The notes under the pieces are model-generated. The model did no database searches, was not told the origin of the DNA, and was given only the letters and a program-made list of their open reading frames with translations. Made by a program: the position numbers and the translations under genes. Shown here one piece after another: positions 1 to 5,881 of a stretch of DNA of 7,159 nucleotides. Every line of letters begins with the position of its first letter. Positions within the stretch are counted from its first letter, which is position 1. Source of the stretch: JAGUYA01 sp043802425 (GTDB taxonomy: Bacteria > Omnitrophota > Gorgyraeia > Gygaellales > Profunditerraquicolaceae); NCBI GenBank assembly GCA_043802425.1, contig JAZDLA010000062.1:1-7159 (forward strand), given 5' to 3'.

Positions 1-804
1 GGGGTAGATAAATACGGCTTGGTTAATCCTTCAGATATCCAAAAGGTGATTACAGATAGGACTATTCTGGTTTCGGTGATGCACGCCAATAATGAAATTG
101 GCACTATCCAGCCTATCGCTGATATCGGTAAGATTACCAGAAACAAAGGGATATATTTTCATACAGATGCGGTCCAGACAGTAGGGCATATCCCTACAAA
201 TGTGGATGAGTTGAATATCGACCTTTTATCTTTATCCGGGCATAAATTCTATGGTCCAAAAGGCGTAGGCGCTCTTTATGTAAGAAGAGGCACGCGCATA
301 GAAAGCTTTTTACACGGCGGCGACCAGGAGAGAGGTAAGCGCGCATCCACTCATAATACGCCTGGCATTGTGGGCTTAGGCAAAGCCATAGAGTTGTGTC
401 AGGGGAAGATGAAAGATGAGGCACAATTCCAGATAAAGCTGCGTGATAAAACAATTAAAGAAATCCAAAAGAATATACCCGAGGTTTACCTAAACGGCCA
501 CCTCACGCAAAGGCTTCCTAACAATATTAATTTTTCTATTCGCTATATCGAAGGAGAATCTATTCTCCTGAATTTGGATATGCTGGGCATTGCTGCCTCT
601 ACGGGTTCTGCCTGCACCTCTACTTCCTTGGAGCCTTCTCATGTATTATTGGCTATCGGCCTGTCGCATGAAATTGCCCACGGCTCTCTAAGGATTACCT
701 TGGGTAGATGGACCAAGGAAGACGAGATAGATTATTTGTTAAAACACCTTCCGCAAGTTGTAGAAAAACTACGGCAGATGTCTCCTCTCTACGATAAAAA
801 ATAA
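1..804 (+). CDS. iscS: Cysteine desulfurase, group I (IscS/NifS type), 5'-truncated by the window edge
   Basis: This PLP enzyme takes sulfur from L-cysteine, giving alanine and an enzyme persulfide that feeds Fe-S cluster assembly and tRNA thiolation in the cytoplasm. The frame is open from base 1 (GVDKYGLVNP..., typical of the family), so the TTG at 19 is internal and not the start. Numbering the 267 visible residues from base 1, I see NNEIG (30-34), HTDAVQ with the PLP-ring Asp at 56, SGHK with the PLP Schiff-base Lys at 82, GGDQERG (106-112) and the loop TGSACTSTSLEPS with the catalytic Cys at 205. The long Cys loop and the C-terminal LRQMSPL resemble IscS rather than SufS. By comparison with E. 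coli IscS (Lys206, Cys328), about 124 N-terminal residues lie upstream. A small oddity is RAST (residues 114-117), where many relatives have RSGT or RAGT. The stop overlaps the birA start (TAATG). The family is certain; IscS versus NifS as a name is not. Confidence 0.95.
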   Translation, partial: GVDKYGLVNPSDIQKVITDRTILVSVMHANNEIGTIQPIADIGKITRNKGIYFHTDAVQTVGHIPTNVDELNIDLLSLSGHKFYGPKGVGALYVRRGTRIESFLHGGDQERGKRASTHNTPGIVGLGKAIELCQGKMKDEAQFQIKLRDKTIKEIQKNIPEVYLNGHLTQRLPNNINFSIRYIEGESILLNLDMLGIAASTGSACTSTSLEPSHVLLAIGLSHEIAHGSLRITLGRWTKEDEIDYLLKHLPQVVEKLRQMSPLYDKK

Positions 805-1763
805 TGATACAAGAAAAGATCCTTGATTTTTTAAAGAGAAAGCCGGACTATGTTTCGGGCGACCAGATCAGCCACAGGTTAGGCGTAACGCGGCAGGCAT
901 TGTGGAAGCATATCCAGATTCTTAAGGATAGCGGTTATGATATTGTGGCTGTGCCGCACCTAGGATATAAACTTATCTCCTCCCCGGATAGGCTTATGCC
1001 TCTTGAGGTAACCAGAGGGCTGAATACAAAATTTATCGGGGGAAAAATTTATTATTTTGATACAGCTTCATCAACTATGGATGCCGCCTTACAATTAGGA
1101 ATAGAAGGTTCTCCGGAAGGCACGGTTATTTTAACTGAAACCCAGACCAAGGGCAGGGGTAGATTAGGCAGGGACTGGTTTTCGCCTAAATATAAAGGCA
1201 TATATTTGTCTTTAATTTTAAGACCTAAGATTTTACCCACTCAGGCGCCCTTGCTTACTTTGATGACTGCAGTAAGTATCTGCGAGGCAATAGAAGAAAA
1301 AGCAGGTTTGGCTTGCCAGATTAAGTGGCCAAACGACATATTAATCCACCATAAAAAATTAGGCGGGATATTAACTGAGTTAAACGCCGAGGCAGATATC
1401 AGTCGTTTTATAATTATCGGTATTGGTTTAAACGTAAACAGCGATAAAAAAACGCTGCCTAGCGCAGCCACGTCATTAAAAGAACAGAGCAAGGAAGAGA
1501 TAAACCGCCTGGACCTGCTGCAGGAGATATTGCGCAAGATAGAGGAAAACTATCTTATCTTTCAAAAAAAGGGCGGTGAGCATATTATTGATAAGTGGCG
1601 CCAGTGGAACATAAGTCTGGGCAGAAGAGTAAAGGTAGCCTGTCAGAGACAACACATCGAAGGCCAGGCCCTGGATATAGATACAGACGGCGGGCTCTTG
1701 GTTAGAAATGATTCCGGTCTAATCGAGAAGGTAATGAGTGGCGACGTAGTGCATTGTAGGTAA
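804..1763 (+). CDS. birA: Bifunctional biotin--[acetyl-CoA-carboxylase] ligase / biotin operon repressor BirA
   Basis: BirA activates biotin with ATP to biotinyl-5'-AMP and transfers it to a lysine of biotin carrier proteins such as AccB. Versions with a DNA-binding domain also repress biotin genes. All three domains are present in 319 aa, the usual length (E. coli 321). They are an N-terminal winged helix-turn-helix (about 1-60, recognition part SGDQISHRLGVTRQALWKHI at 18-37), a catalytic domain with SST (89-91), the adenylate-binding loop GRGRLGRDW (117-125), KWPND (174-178), KKLGGIL (184-190) and GIGLNVN (206-212), and a C-terminal SH3-like domain (about 271-316, ending SGDVV). The start ATG overlaps the desulfurase stop by one base. 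No Shine-Dalgarno sequence precedes it, so translation is probably coupled. No biotin biosynthesis gene or recognisable bio operator is in view, so the repressor role is inferred only from the intact HTH. Confidence 0.96.
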   Translation: MIQEKILDFLKRKPDYVSGDQISHRLGVTRQALWKHIQILKDSGYDIVAVPHLGYKLISSPDRLMPLEVTRGLNTKFIGGKIYYFDTASSTMDAALQLGIEGSPEGTVILTETQTKGRGRLGRDWFSPKYKGIYLSLILRPKILPTQAPLLTLMTAVSICEAIEEKAGLACQIKWPNDILIHHKKLGGILTELNAEADISRFIIIGIGLNVNSDKKTLPSAATSLKEQSKEEINRLDLLQEILRKIEENYLIFQKKGGEHIIDKWRQWNISLGRRVKVACQRQHIEGQALDIDTDGGLLVRNDSGLIEKVMSGDVVHCR

Positions 1764-1788
1764 ATGTAAACCTATGGAAATAATTTAG

Positions 1789-1817
1789 TTGACATTATCC
1801 GCGCCCTTTTTTATAAT
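1789..1817 (+). promoter_or_regulatory. Perfect-consensus sigma70-type promoter of the TonB-dependent receptor gene
   Basis: TTGACA (1789-1794) and TATAAT (1812-1817) are separated by exactly 17 bp, matching both hexamers and the optimal spacing of housekeeping sigma promoters. The last T of the -10 box is 7 nt before A1824, the A of the receptor ATG and a purine. The expected transcription start is therefore on or within a base or two of the start codon, giving a leaderless or nearly leaderless mRNA. The -10 box lies inside TTTTTTATAAT (1807-1817), an 11-bp word repeated exactly at 1845-1855. Promoter identity is strong from sequence; the exact +1 is inferred. Confidence 0.85.
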
Positions 1818-1850
1818 AACCCCATGCTTAAAAAGTGGGGTTTATTTTTT
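1815..1850 (+). terminator. Terminator-like hairpin for upstream (birA) transcripts, overlapping the receptor start codon
   Basis: AACCCC (1818-1823) can pair with GGGGTT (1837-1842). The stem may be extended inward by A1824-U1836 and outward, past one bulged base, by UAA pairing. The 3' arm runs straight into TTTATTTTTT (1841-1850). A G/C-rich stem followed by a U tract is the form of an intrinsic terminator, and it lies about 50 bp after the birA stop. The ATG at 1824 sits at the stem-loop junction. RNA started at about 1824 lacks the 5' arm, so only read-through RNA could form this structure. The 13-nt loop and short stem make its strength uncertain. Confidence 0.45.
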
Positions 1851-3653
1851 ATAATCAGTATATTAATTTATTTTCCCATAGCATCTTACGCGCAAGATGC
1901 ACCCGCCGTTAAGATTCTCGAGGGTAACGGTTTATTCTTAGATCTAGAGCCCATTGTTATCACTAAAACAAAGACCCACCTTTTACACCCATATCTGCTA
2001 GAAGATGATACTTTAGATAATCTTCCTTCAGATTCACCGATTGAAGGCTTGAGTTTTTTGCCTCTGGATTTACAGAGCCGTTCCCTAAAAGGTGGCGTGC
2101 AGACGGATTTTTCCTTGCGCGGCTCTACTTTTCAGGGTGTTTTAATGCTGATGGACGGTCAGCGCATCAATGATCCCCAGACCGGTCATCATAACGCCGA
2201 TATCCCATTGACCAAAGAGGATATTAGGAGGATTGAGGTGATTCCTGGGGTGGGTTCCTCGCTTTTTGGTTCAGATGCCATTGGCGGAGCCGTAAATATT
2301 ATTTTAGAAAAACCCAAAGAGAAAAAGAGAGTTTTAGAATTCAAGGCAGGCCAATACGGGACCTGGTCAGGACTTTTCAGTATCAGTGATAAGATAGAAG
2401 ATCTGGGGATGAGGTTTTCCATAGAAAATCAAGAATCCGACGGTTTCCGGGAAGATACTGACTTTAAGAAATTTACTACTACGTTCAATTCATCTTTAGA
2501 TATTCCGGATGGAGAATTTAATATAAATTTGGGCTATCAAGATAAGGAATTCGGCGCCTACGATTTCTATACTCCGGGTTTGGGCTATCTCTCTAAAGAA
2601 TGGACAGAGACTTACCTGCTAAATACCGGCCTTAATTTAGACAAAGAGGGGTTGATTATCAAGCCCAATTTTCTCTGGCGCAGGCACTACGATAAATTTA
2701 TGTTAGATAAGACCCAGATCAGGAGTCGTTCTCTTAACCACCATCGTACGGATGTATATACCCCCAATATTTATCTGCAAAAAGAAATTGGTATCTTAGG
2801 TAGATTGGGTTTAGGCGCAGAATACGGCGAAGAGCGGATTAATTCCACGAATTTGGGCAAACGTAACCGTAAGCATACAAGTATCTTTACGGATGATAGT
2901 AAAGAGCTGGGGGAACGGCTATCTTTAGGGTTTTCTTTCCGAGCGGATGATTTCGATAGTTTTAATGAGGTGTATGCCGGCTCAGCTAGCTTAAGGTATA
3001 AAATTTCTAAAGAGAGTTCTTTACGATTTGGCTTATCTCAGAGCACACGCATCCCGTCCTTCACCGAGCTTTATTATAGCGATTCAACTACGTTGGGAGA
3101 TGCGGGTTTATCCGAAGAGAAAGCGTGGAGTTATGAAACCGGTTATGATTACAAAAAAGAAGGGTTATCCTGGGGTACGACTTTGTTTTATAGGCAGGAA
3201 GAAGATTCTATTGATTGGATCAAGCGTACCCCTGGCCAGGCCAGATGGCAGGTAGAGAATATTACCGCAGCCCAGGTAGCGGGAGTAGAGAATTACCTGA
3301 AGTTAAAAATAAATGATTTTATCACAGCGGATTCTAATTATACCTATATTAATAAACGCATAGATGATCAGGGCTATCTATATAAATACGGCCCGAATTA
3401 CATTAAACACCTGGTGAATACTGCGTTTATCTTTAAGCTACCTTTTGGAACTCAAACCCTTGGATTCACCTACAAGAAAAAGCCTATTCGCCGCGGCTGG
3501 CTCATTTTAAATACCCGCCTATCGCATAACCTTCCAAAAAATTCCCAGATTTTCTTAGAAATAAGCAATCTCCTTAATGTCGAATATCAGGAGATAGAGG
3601 GCATACCTCAGCCAGGAAGATGGATTGAGGCAGGCCTCAGAGTGGAATGGTAA
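1824..3653 (+). CDS. TonB-dependent outer-membrane receptor, BtuB (vitamin B12 transporter)-like
   Basis: This is an outer-membrane beta-barrel transporter driven by TonB/ExbBD. Family resemblance suggests cobalamin or a similar chelate as substrate, but that is not proven by sequence. The 609 residues compare with 614 for E. coli BtuB. I see a signal peptide (KK at 3-4, hydrophobic 5-20, likely cleavage after SYA at 23) and a TonB-box-like EPIVITKTKT (42-51). A plug domain follows (about 55-165) with FSLRGSTFQGVLMLMDGQRI (97-116), DPQTGHHN (117-124), IRRIEVIPG (134-142) and GSDAIGGAVNI (149-159). The rest is barrel, including the typical RIPSFTELYYSD (409-420), SNLLNVEY (581-588) and a terminal aromatic W609. 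The start is forced: an in-frame stop lies at 1767, no other start codon occurs before 1824, and none follows within the signal peptide. There is no Shine-Dalgarno sequence. No cobalamin riboswitch can fit between promoter and gene. Confidence 0.93.
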   Translation: MLKKWGLFFIISILIYFPIASYAQDAPAVKILEGNGLFLDLEPIVITKTKTHLLHPYLLEDDTLDNLPSDSPIEGLSFLPLDLQSRSLKGGVQTDFSLRGSTFQGVLMLMDGQRINDPQTGHHNADIPLTKEDIRRIEVIPGVGSSLFGSDAIGGAVNIILEKPKEKKRVLEFKAGQYGTWSGLFSISDKIEDLGMRFSIENQESDGFREDTDFKKFTTTFNSSLDIPDGEFNINLGYQDKEFGAYDFYTPGLGYLSKEWTETYLLNTGLNLDKEGLIIKPNFLWRRHYDKFMLDKTQIRSRSLNHHRTDVYTPNIYLQKEIGILGRLGLGAEYGEERINSTNLGKRNRKHTSIFTDDSKELGERLSLGFSFRADDFDSFNEVYAGSASLRYKISKESSLRFGLSQSTRIPSFTELYYSDSTTLGDAGLSEEKAWSYETGYDYKKEGLSWGTTLFYRQEEDSIDWIKRTPGQARWQVENITAAQVAGVENYLKLKINDFITADSNYTYINKRIDDQGYLYKYGPNYIKHLVNTAFIFKLPFGTQTLGFTYKKKPIRRGWLILNTRLSHNLPKNSQIFLEISNLLNVEYQEIEGIPQPGRWIEAGLRVEW

Positions 3654-3657
3654 ATTA

Positions 3658-3828
3658 TTAGCGGGTTCTGTCCCGGCTTGTTTCTCGCGGGGACGTTCGT
3701 TTTTCCCCAGCGAGGAAAAACTCACTCGGGTCGGCTTACGTTACTCGTCCCGACAGATACGCTCCAAGACACCATGCCCGCTCCTTGCCGACACGCCCCG
3801 CTTGAAATCAGCCCAAGCCGCCCGCTAA
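3658..3828. repeat. 171-bp GC-rich inverted-repeat element (MITE-like or structured intergenic repeat)
   Basis: The segment begins TTAGCGGG (3658-3665) and ends with its exact reverse complement CCCGCTAA (3821-3828). After an 8-base interruption on the left, CGGCTTG (3674-3680) matches the inverted CAAGCCG (3814-3820), so the arms can be read as about 15 bp with one insertion. G+C is about 60% by hand count, against clearly AT-rich sequence on both sides. No convincing protein is encoded. If the arms are taken as GCGGG/CCCGC, a TA dinucleotide flanks both ends, as expected for TA-targeting (IS630/mariner-type) MITEs, but the flanking bases are too few to prove a target duplication. It begins 4 bp after the receptor stop and ends 65 bp before mnmA. 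It could instead be a structured RNA or a decayed insertion. Confidence 0.55.
3684..3721. other. Competing hairpins inside the GC-rich element
   Basis: GTTTTTCC (3699-3706) and GGAAAAAC (3714-3721) form a perfect 8-bp stem with a 7-base loop. The overlapping pair CTCGCGGGG (3684-3692) and CCCCaGCGAG (3705-3714) forms a 9-bp stem with one bulged A. The two share bases and cannot coexist. Neither is followed by a T tract, so I do not call a terminator. A further short pair, TCGGG (3726-3730) with CCCGA (3749-3753), lies downstream. Confidence 0.5.
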
Positions 3829-3842
3829 ATCATTTCTATTTC

Positions 3843-3871
3843 TTTTTATGATACTTACCTTATGATATAAT
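3843..3871 (+). promoter_or_regulatory. Extended -10 promoter for the mnmA-nadA cluster
   Basis: TGATATAAT (3863-3871) is a perfect extended -10 element (TGnTATAAT). At 17 bp spacing, the -35 position holds TTTTTA (3843-3848), only three matches to TTGACA, which is normal for extended -10 promoters. Transcription would start at about 3877-3879, giving a leader of roughly 16 nt before mnmA. The promoter lies just downstream of the GC-rich element in AT-rich DNA. It is the only good promoter candidate I see for the cluster from 3894 to the end of the window. Confidence 0.65.
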
Positions 3872-3876
3872 AAATT

Positions 3877-3897
3877 ATGTTTGTGAGGATAATATGA
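3877..3897 (+). other. Possible six-codon leader ORF overlapping the mnmA start
   Basis: ATG at 3877 opens a frame reading MFVRII and stopping at TGA 3895-3897, which overlaps the mnmA ATG in an ATGA arrangement. The A at 3877 is 6 nt after the -10 box, so this frame could begin right at the transcript 5' end. It contains the mnmA Shine-Dalgarno sequence, so translating it would affect initiation at mnmA. Such short frames are common by chance. Confidence 0.2.
3885..3889 (+). promoter_or_regulatory. Shine-Dalgarno sequence of mnmA
   Basis: GAGGA lies 4 nt before the ATG at 3894, a short but workable spacing. It fixes 3894 as the start in preference to the out-of-frame ATG at 3877. Confidence 0.7.
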
Positions 3898-4955
3898 AAG
3901 AACGTGTTGTAGTGGCGATGAGTGGGGGCGTGGATTCCTCTGTAGCGGCAGCGTTATTAAAACAACAAGGCTACGAGGTTATCGGCATAACCATGTGCTT
4001 CAATTTACCCGATTCTAATACTAAAAGGCCTACCTGTTGCGGTCTCGCAGGTATAGAGGACGCCAGAAGAGTTGCGCATAAATTAGGGATAAAGCATTAC
4101 GTCTTAAATTTCAACAAGATTCTAAAAGAGAAAATCATCGCTGATTTCTGCCGGGAATATTTAAGAGGGAGGACTCCAAATCCTTGCGTAAGATGCAATC
4201 AGTACATCAAATTTGGCGCCTTATTAAAAAAAGCCTTAAGTCTAGAGGCAAAATTCCTGGCTACCGGCCATTATGCGCGTATTGAGAAAGGTAAAAAGTA
4301 TTTATTAAAAAAAGGCAAAGATACACATAAAGACCAATCTTATTTTTTATACCGCTTAAATCAGAGGCAGCTAAGACATACGCTTTTTCCTCTAGGTAAT
4401 TATACAAAAACTCAGGTCAGACAATTAGCTAAAGAATTTGCGTTACCTGTAGCAGATAAAATAGCCAGCCAGGAGATATGTTTTTTACCGGGTGCAGATT
4501 ACCGCGGCTTTCTAGAGTCATACATTAATATACGGATAAAGCCCGGGCCGCTTCTGGATAAGGAAGGTAATCTGGCGGGCCAACATCGGGGTGTTGCCTT
4601 TTATACAATCGGACAGCGCCAAGGCTTGGGTATTGCCAGGGGTTACCCTTTATACGTGATAAAAATAAACCCTAGGGATAATAGTATTACTGTAGGCAAA
4701 AAAGAGGATGTTTATGCGGATGAGTTTACCGTTAAAGGTGCGCATCTTGACCCGACGGCATTGAAAAAGAAGGTTGCCTTGAAGGTGAAGATACGATATA
4801 ATCATCCAGAAGCATCTGTTAAGGCTGTGTTTTTAAAGCGTAAGATAAAGATTAAATTCAAAGAGCCCCAGTTCGCCATAACTCCGGGCCAATCCGCTGT
4901 ATTCTACGATAAGGATATTGTTTTAGGCGGAGGCATCATTGATAAGGTGTCGTGA
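3894..4955 (+). CDS. mnmA: tRNA-specific 2-thiouridylase MnmA
   Basis: MnmA adenylates U34 of the tRNAs for Lys, Glu and Gln and replaces its O2 with sulfur delivered from cysteine desulfurase, supporting accurate decoding. The length of 353 aa is normal. An N-terminal PP-loop ATPase domain carries SGGVDSS (10-16). RTPNPCVRCNQYIKFG (93-108) holds the proximal catalytic Cys at 101, ATGHYARI (123-130) and DQSYFLY (147-153) follow, and SQEICFLPG (192-200) holds the distal Cys at 196. The central and C-terminal beta-barrel domains include FYTIGQRQGLG (236-246). Cys98, where E. coli has Asp, creates CxxC, and with Cys196 gives three cysteines arranged as in Fe-S-dependent tRNA thiolases such as TtuA. 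Use of a [4Fe-4S] cluster here is an inference. Cys48-Cys49 (TCCG) is in the variable region before EDARRVA. The stop directly abuts the nadA ATG. Confidence 0.96.
   Translation: MKERVVVAMSGGVDSSVAAALLKQQGYEVIGITMCFNLPDSNTKRPTCCGLAGIEDARRVAHKLGIKHYVLNFNKILKEKIIADFCREYLRGRTPNPCVRCNQYIKFGALLKKALSLEAKFLATGHYARIEKGKKYLLKKGKDTHKDQSYFLYRLNQRQLRHTLFPLGNYTKTQVRQLAKEFALPVADKIASQEICFLPGADYRGFLESYINIRIKPGPLLDKEGNLAGQHRGVAFYTIGQRQGLGIARGYPLYVIKINPRDNSITVGKKEDVYADEFTVKGAHLDPTALKKKVALKVKIRYNHPEASVKAVFLKRKIKIKFKEPQFAITPGQSAVFYDKDIVLGGGIIDKVS
4944..4949 (+). promoter_or_regulatory. Shine-Dalgarno sequence of nadA, within the mnmA 3' end
   Basis: AAGGTG ends 6 nt before the nadA ATG at 4956 and lies inside the last codons of mnmA. 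This gives nadA its own ribosome entry despite zero spacing between the genes. Confidence 0.6.
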
Positions 4956-5879
4956 ATGATAAAGAAAGAATATAAGGATGATTTAGAAATAAAAATTCAG
5001 GACTTAAAAGAGAAGCGTAACGCCGTGATCTTAGTGCACAACTATCAGCTTCCTGAAGTGCAGGAGGTGGCAGATTACCGGGGAGATTCTTTGGAGTTAA
5101 GCCGTATAGCTGCTAAGACCGACGCTAAAGTAATTGTTTTCTGCGGGGTGCATTTTATGGCAGAAACCGCATCGATTCTCTGTCCGGAAAAACTGGTGAT
5201 TATGCCGGATGTACATGCCGGATGCCCCATGGCGAATATGATGAGCGCTGAAGATTTAAGGAGGCTAAAAAAACAGCATCCTGAGGCTGTAGCCGTAGGT
5301 TATGTGAATACCTCTGCCGAAGTTAAGGCGGAACTGGATGTTTGTTGTACCTCTACCAATGCCGTGGCAGTAGTGAATGCCTTAAAGGATAAAAAAGAGG
5401 TTATCTTCGTGCCGGATAAATACCTGGCAGATTTTGTTTCCAAGCAGACAGGTAGAAAGCTTATCTCTTGGAATGGTTTTTGTCCTACCCACGTAAAGAT
5501 TCTGCCTGAAGACATAAATAGAGAAAGGAAATTTCATCCCCGGGCGAAAGTAATGGTGCATCCTGAATGCCTACCGCAGGTCGTAGCCATGGCGGATGCC
5601 GTGCTTTCTACCAGTAAGATGTGCCAGTTTGCCAAGGAGACCGAGGCAGAAGAGATAATCGTAGGCACCGAGGTCGGACTTATCTATCGCCTCAAAGAGG
5701 ATAATCCTACTAAAGAATTTTATCCTGCCTCAGAGCGGGCAGTCTGCCCGAATATGAAACGCGCGACCCAGGAGAAGATACTCTGGGCATTAGAAGAACT
5801 CAAAGAAGAAGTAAAGGTGCCTGATGAAATACGGCGTCGCGCCCGCAAAGCTATAGATAGGATGCTTGAAATAATTTAA
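4956..5879 (+). CDS. nadA: Quinolinate synthase NadA ([4Fe-4S] enzyme)
   Basis: NadA condenses iminoaspartate with dihydroxyacetone phosphate to quinolinate in de novo NAD synthesis, using a [4Fe-4S] cluster with one open iron site. The 307 residues match the compact three-domain form known from Thermotoga and Pyrococcus. The three expected cluster cysteines are Cys90 (AGCPMA), Cys176 (NGFCPTH) and Cys264 (AVCPNMK), with spacings of 86 and 88 close to the family's. Active-site segments include HNYQLPEVQEVADYRGDS (28-45), FCGVHFMAETA (62-72), CTSTNA (131-136), VHPEC (201-205) and STSKM (218-222). The other cysteines (63, 76, 130, 131, 205, 223) are not the usual ligands. Neither nadB nor nadC is in view, so the iminoaspartate source must be encoded elsewhere. 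The ATG follows the mnmA TGA with no gap. Demand for Fe-S clusters links it to the desulfurase upstream. Confidence 0.97.
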   Translation: MIKKEYKDDLEIKIQDLKEKRNAVILVHNYQLPEVQEVADYRGDSLELSRIAAKTDAKVIVFCGVHFMAETASILCPEKLVIMPDVHAGCPMANMMSAEDLRRLKKQHPEAVAVGYVNTSAEVKAELDVCCTSTNAVAVVNALKDKKEVIFVPDKYLADFVSKQTGRKLISWNGFCPTHVKILPEDINRERKFHPRAKVMVHPECLPQVVAMADAVLSTSKMCQFAKETEAEEIIVGTEVGLIYRLKEDNPTKEFYPASERAVCPNMKRATQEKILWALEELKEEVKVPDEIRRRARKAIDRMLEII

Positions 5880-5881
5880 AA

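Noticed and set aside
19..21. TTG as the start of the desulfurase gene
   Set aside because: The frame is open to base 1 and the upstream residues GVDKYG are typical family sequence; the true start lies outside the window.
194..454. Reverse-strand ORF opposite the desulfurase gene
   Set aside because: Antisense shadow of a clearly coding, conserved region. The same holds for the reverse ORFs at 1052-1240, 1241-1537, 2189-2422, 5300-5515 and 6147-6410.
1764..1823. Cobalamin riboswitch before the BtuB-like gene
   Set aside because: Only 60 bp are available, the promoter occupies half of them right up to the start codon, and no B12-box sequence is visible.
1850..1855. Second TATAAT as an additional promoter
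   Set aside because: No -35-like sequence at 16-18 bp spacing, and no in-frame start codon downstream before the end of the signal peptide.
3028..3255. Forward 75-codon ORF inside the receptor gene
   Set aside because: It lies in another frame of the barrel-coding sequence, which carries conserved receptor motifs there (RIPSFTELYY). The alternative peptide looks random and basic.
3699..3730. Hairpin in the GC-rich element as an intrinsic terminator of the receptor gene
   Set aside because: The 3' arm GGAAAAAC is followed by TCACTCGGG, with no T tract.
3625..3828. 67-codon forward ORF from a TTG in the receptor 3' end through the GC-rich element
   Set aside because: It crosses the composition boundary, has no ribosome-binding site, and its TAA is simply the right end of the inverted repeat. 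The peptide resembles no protein.
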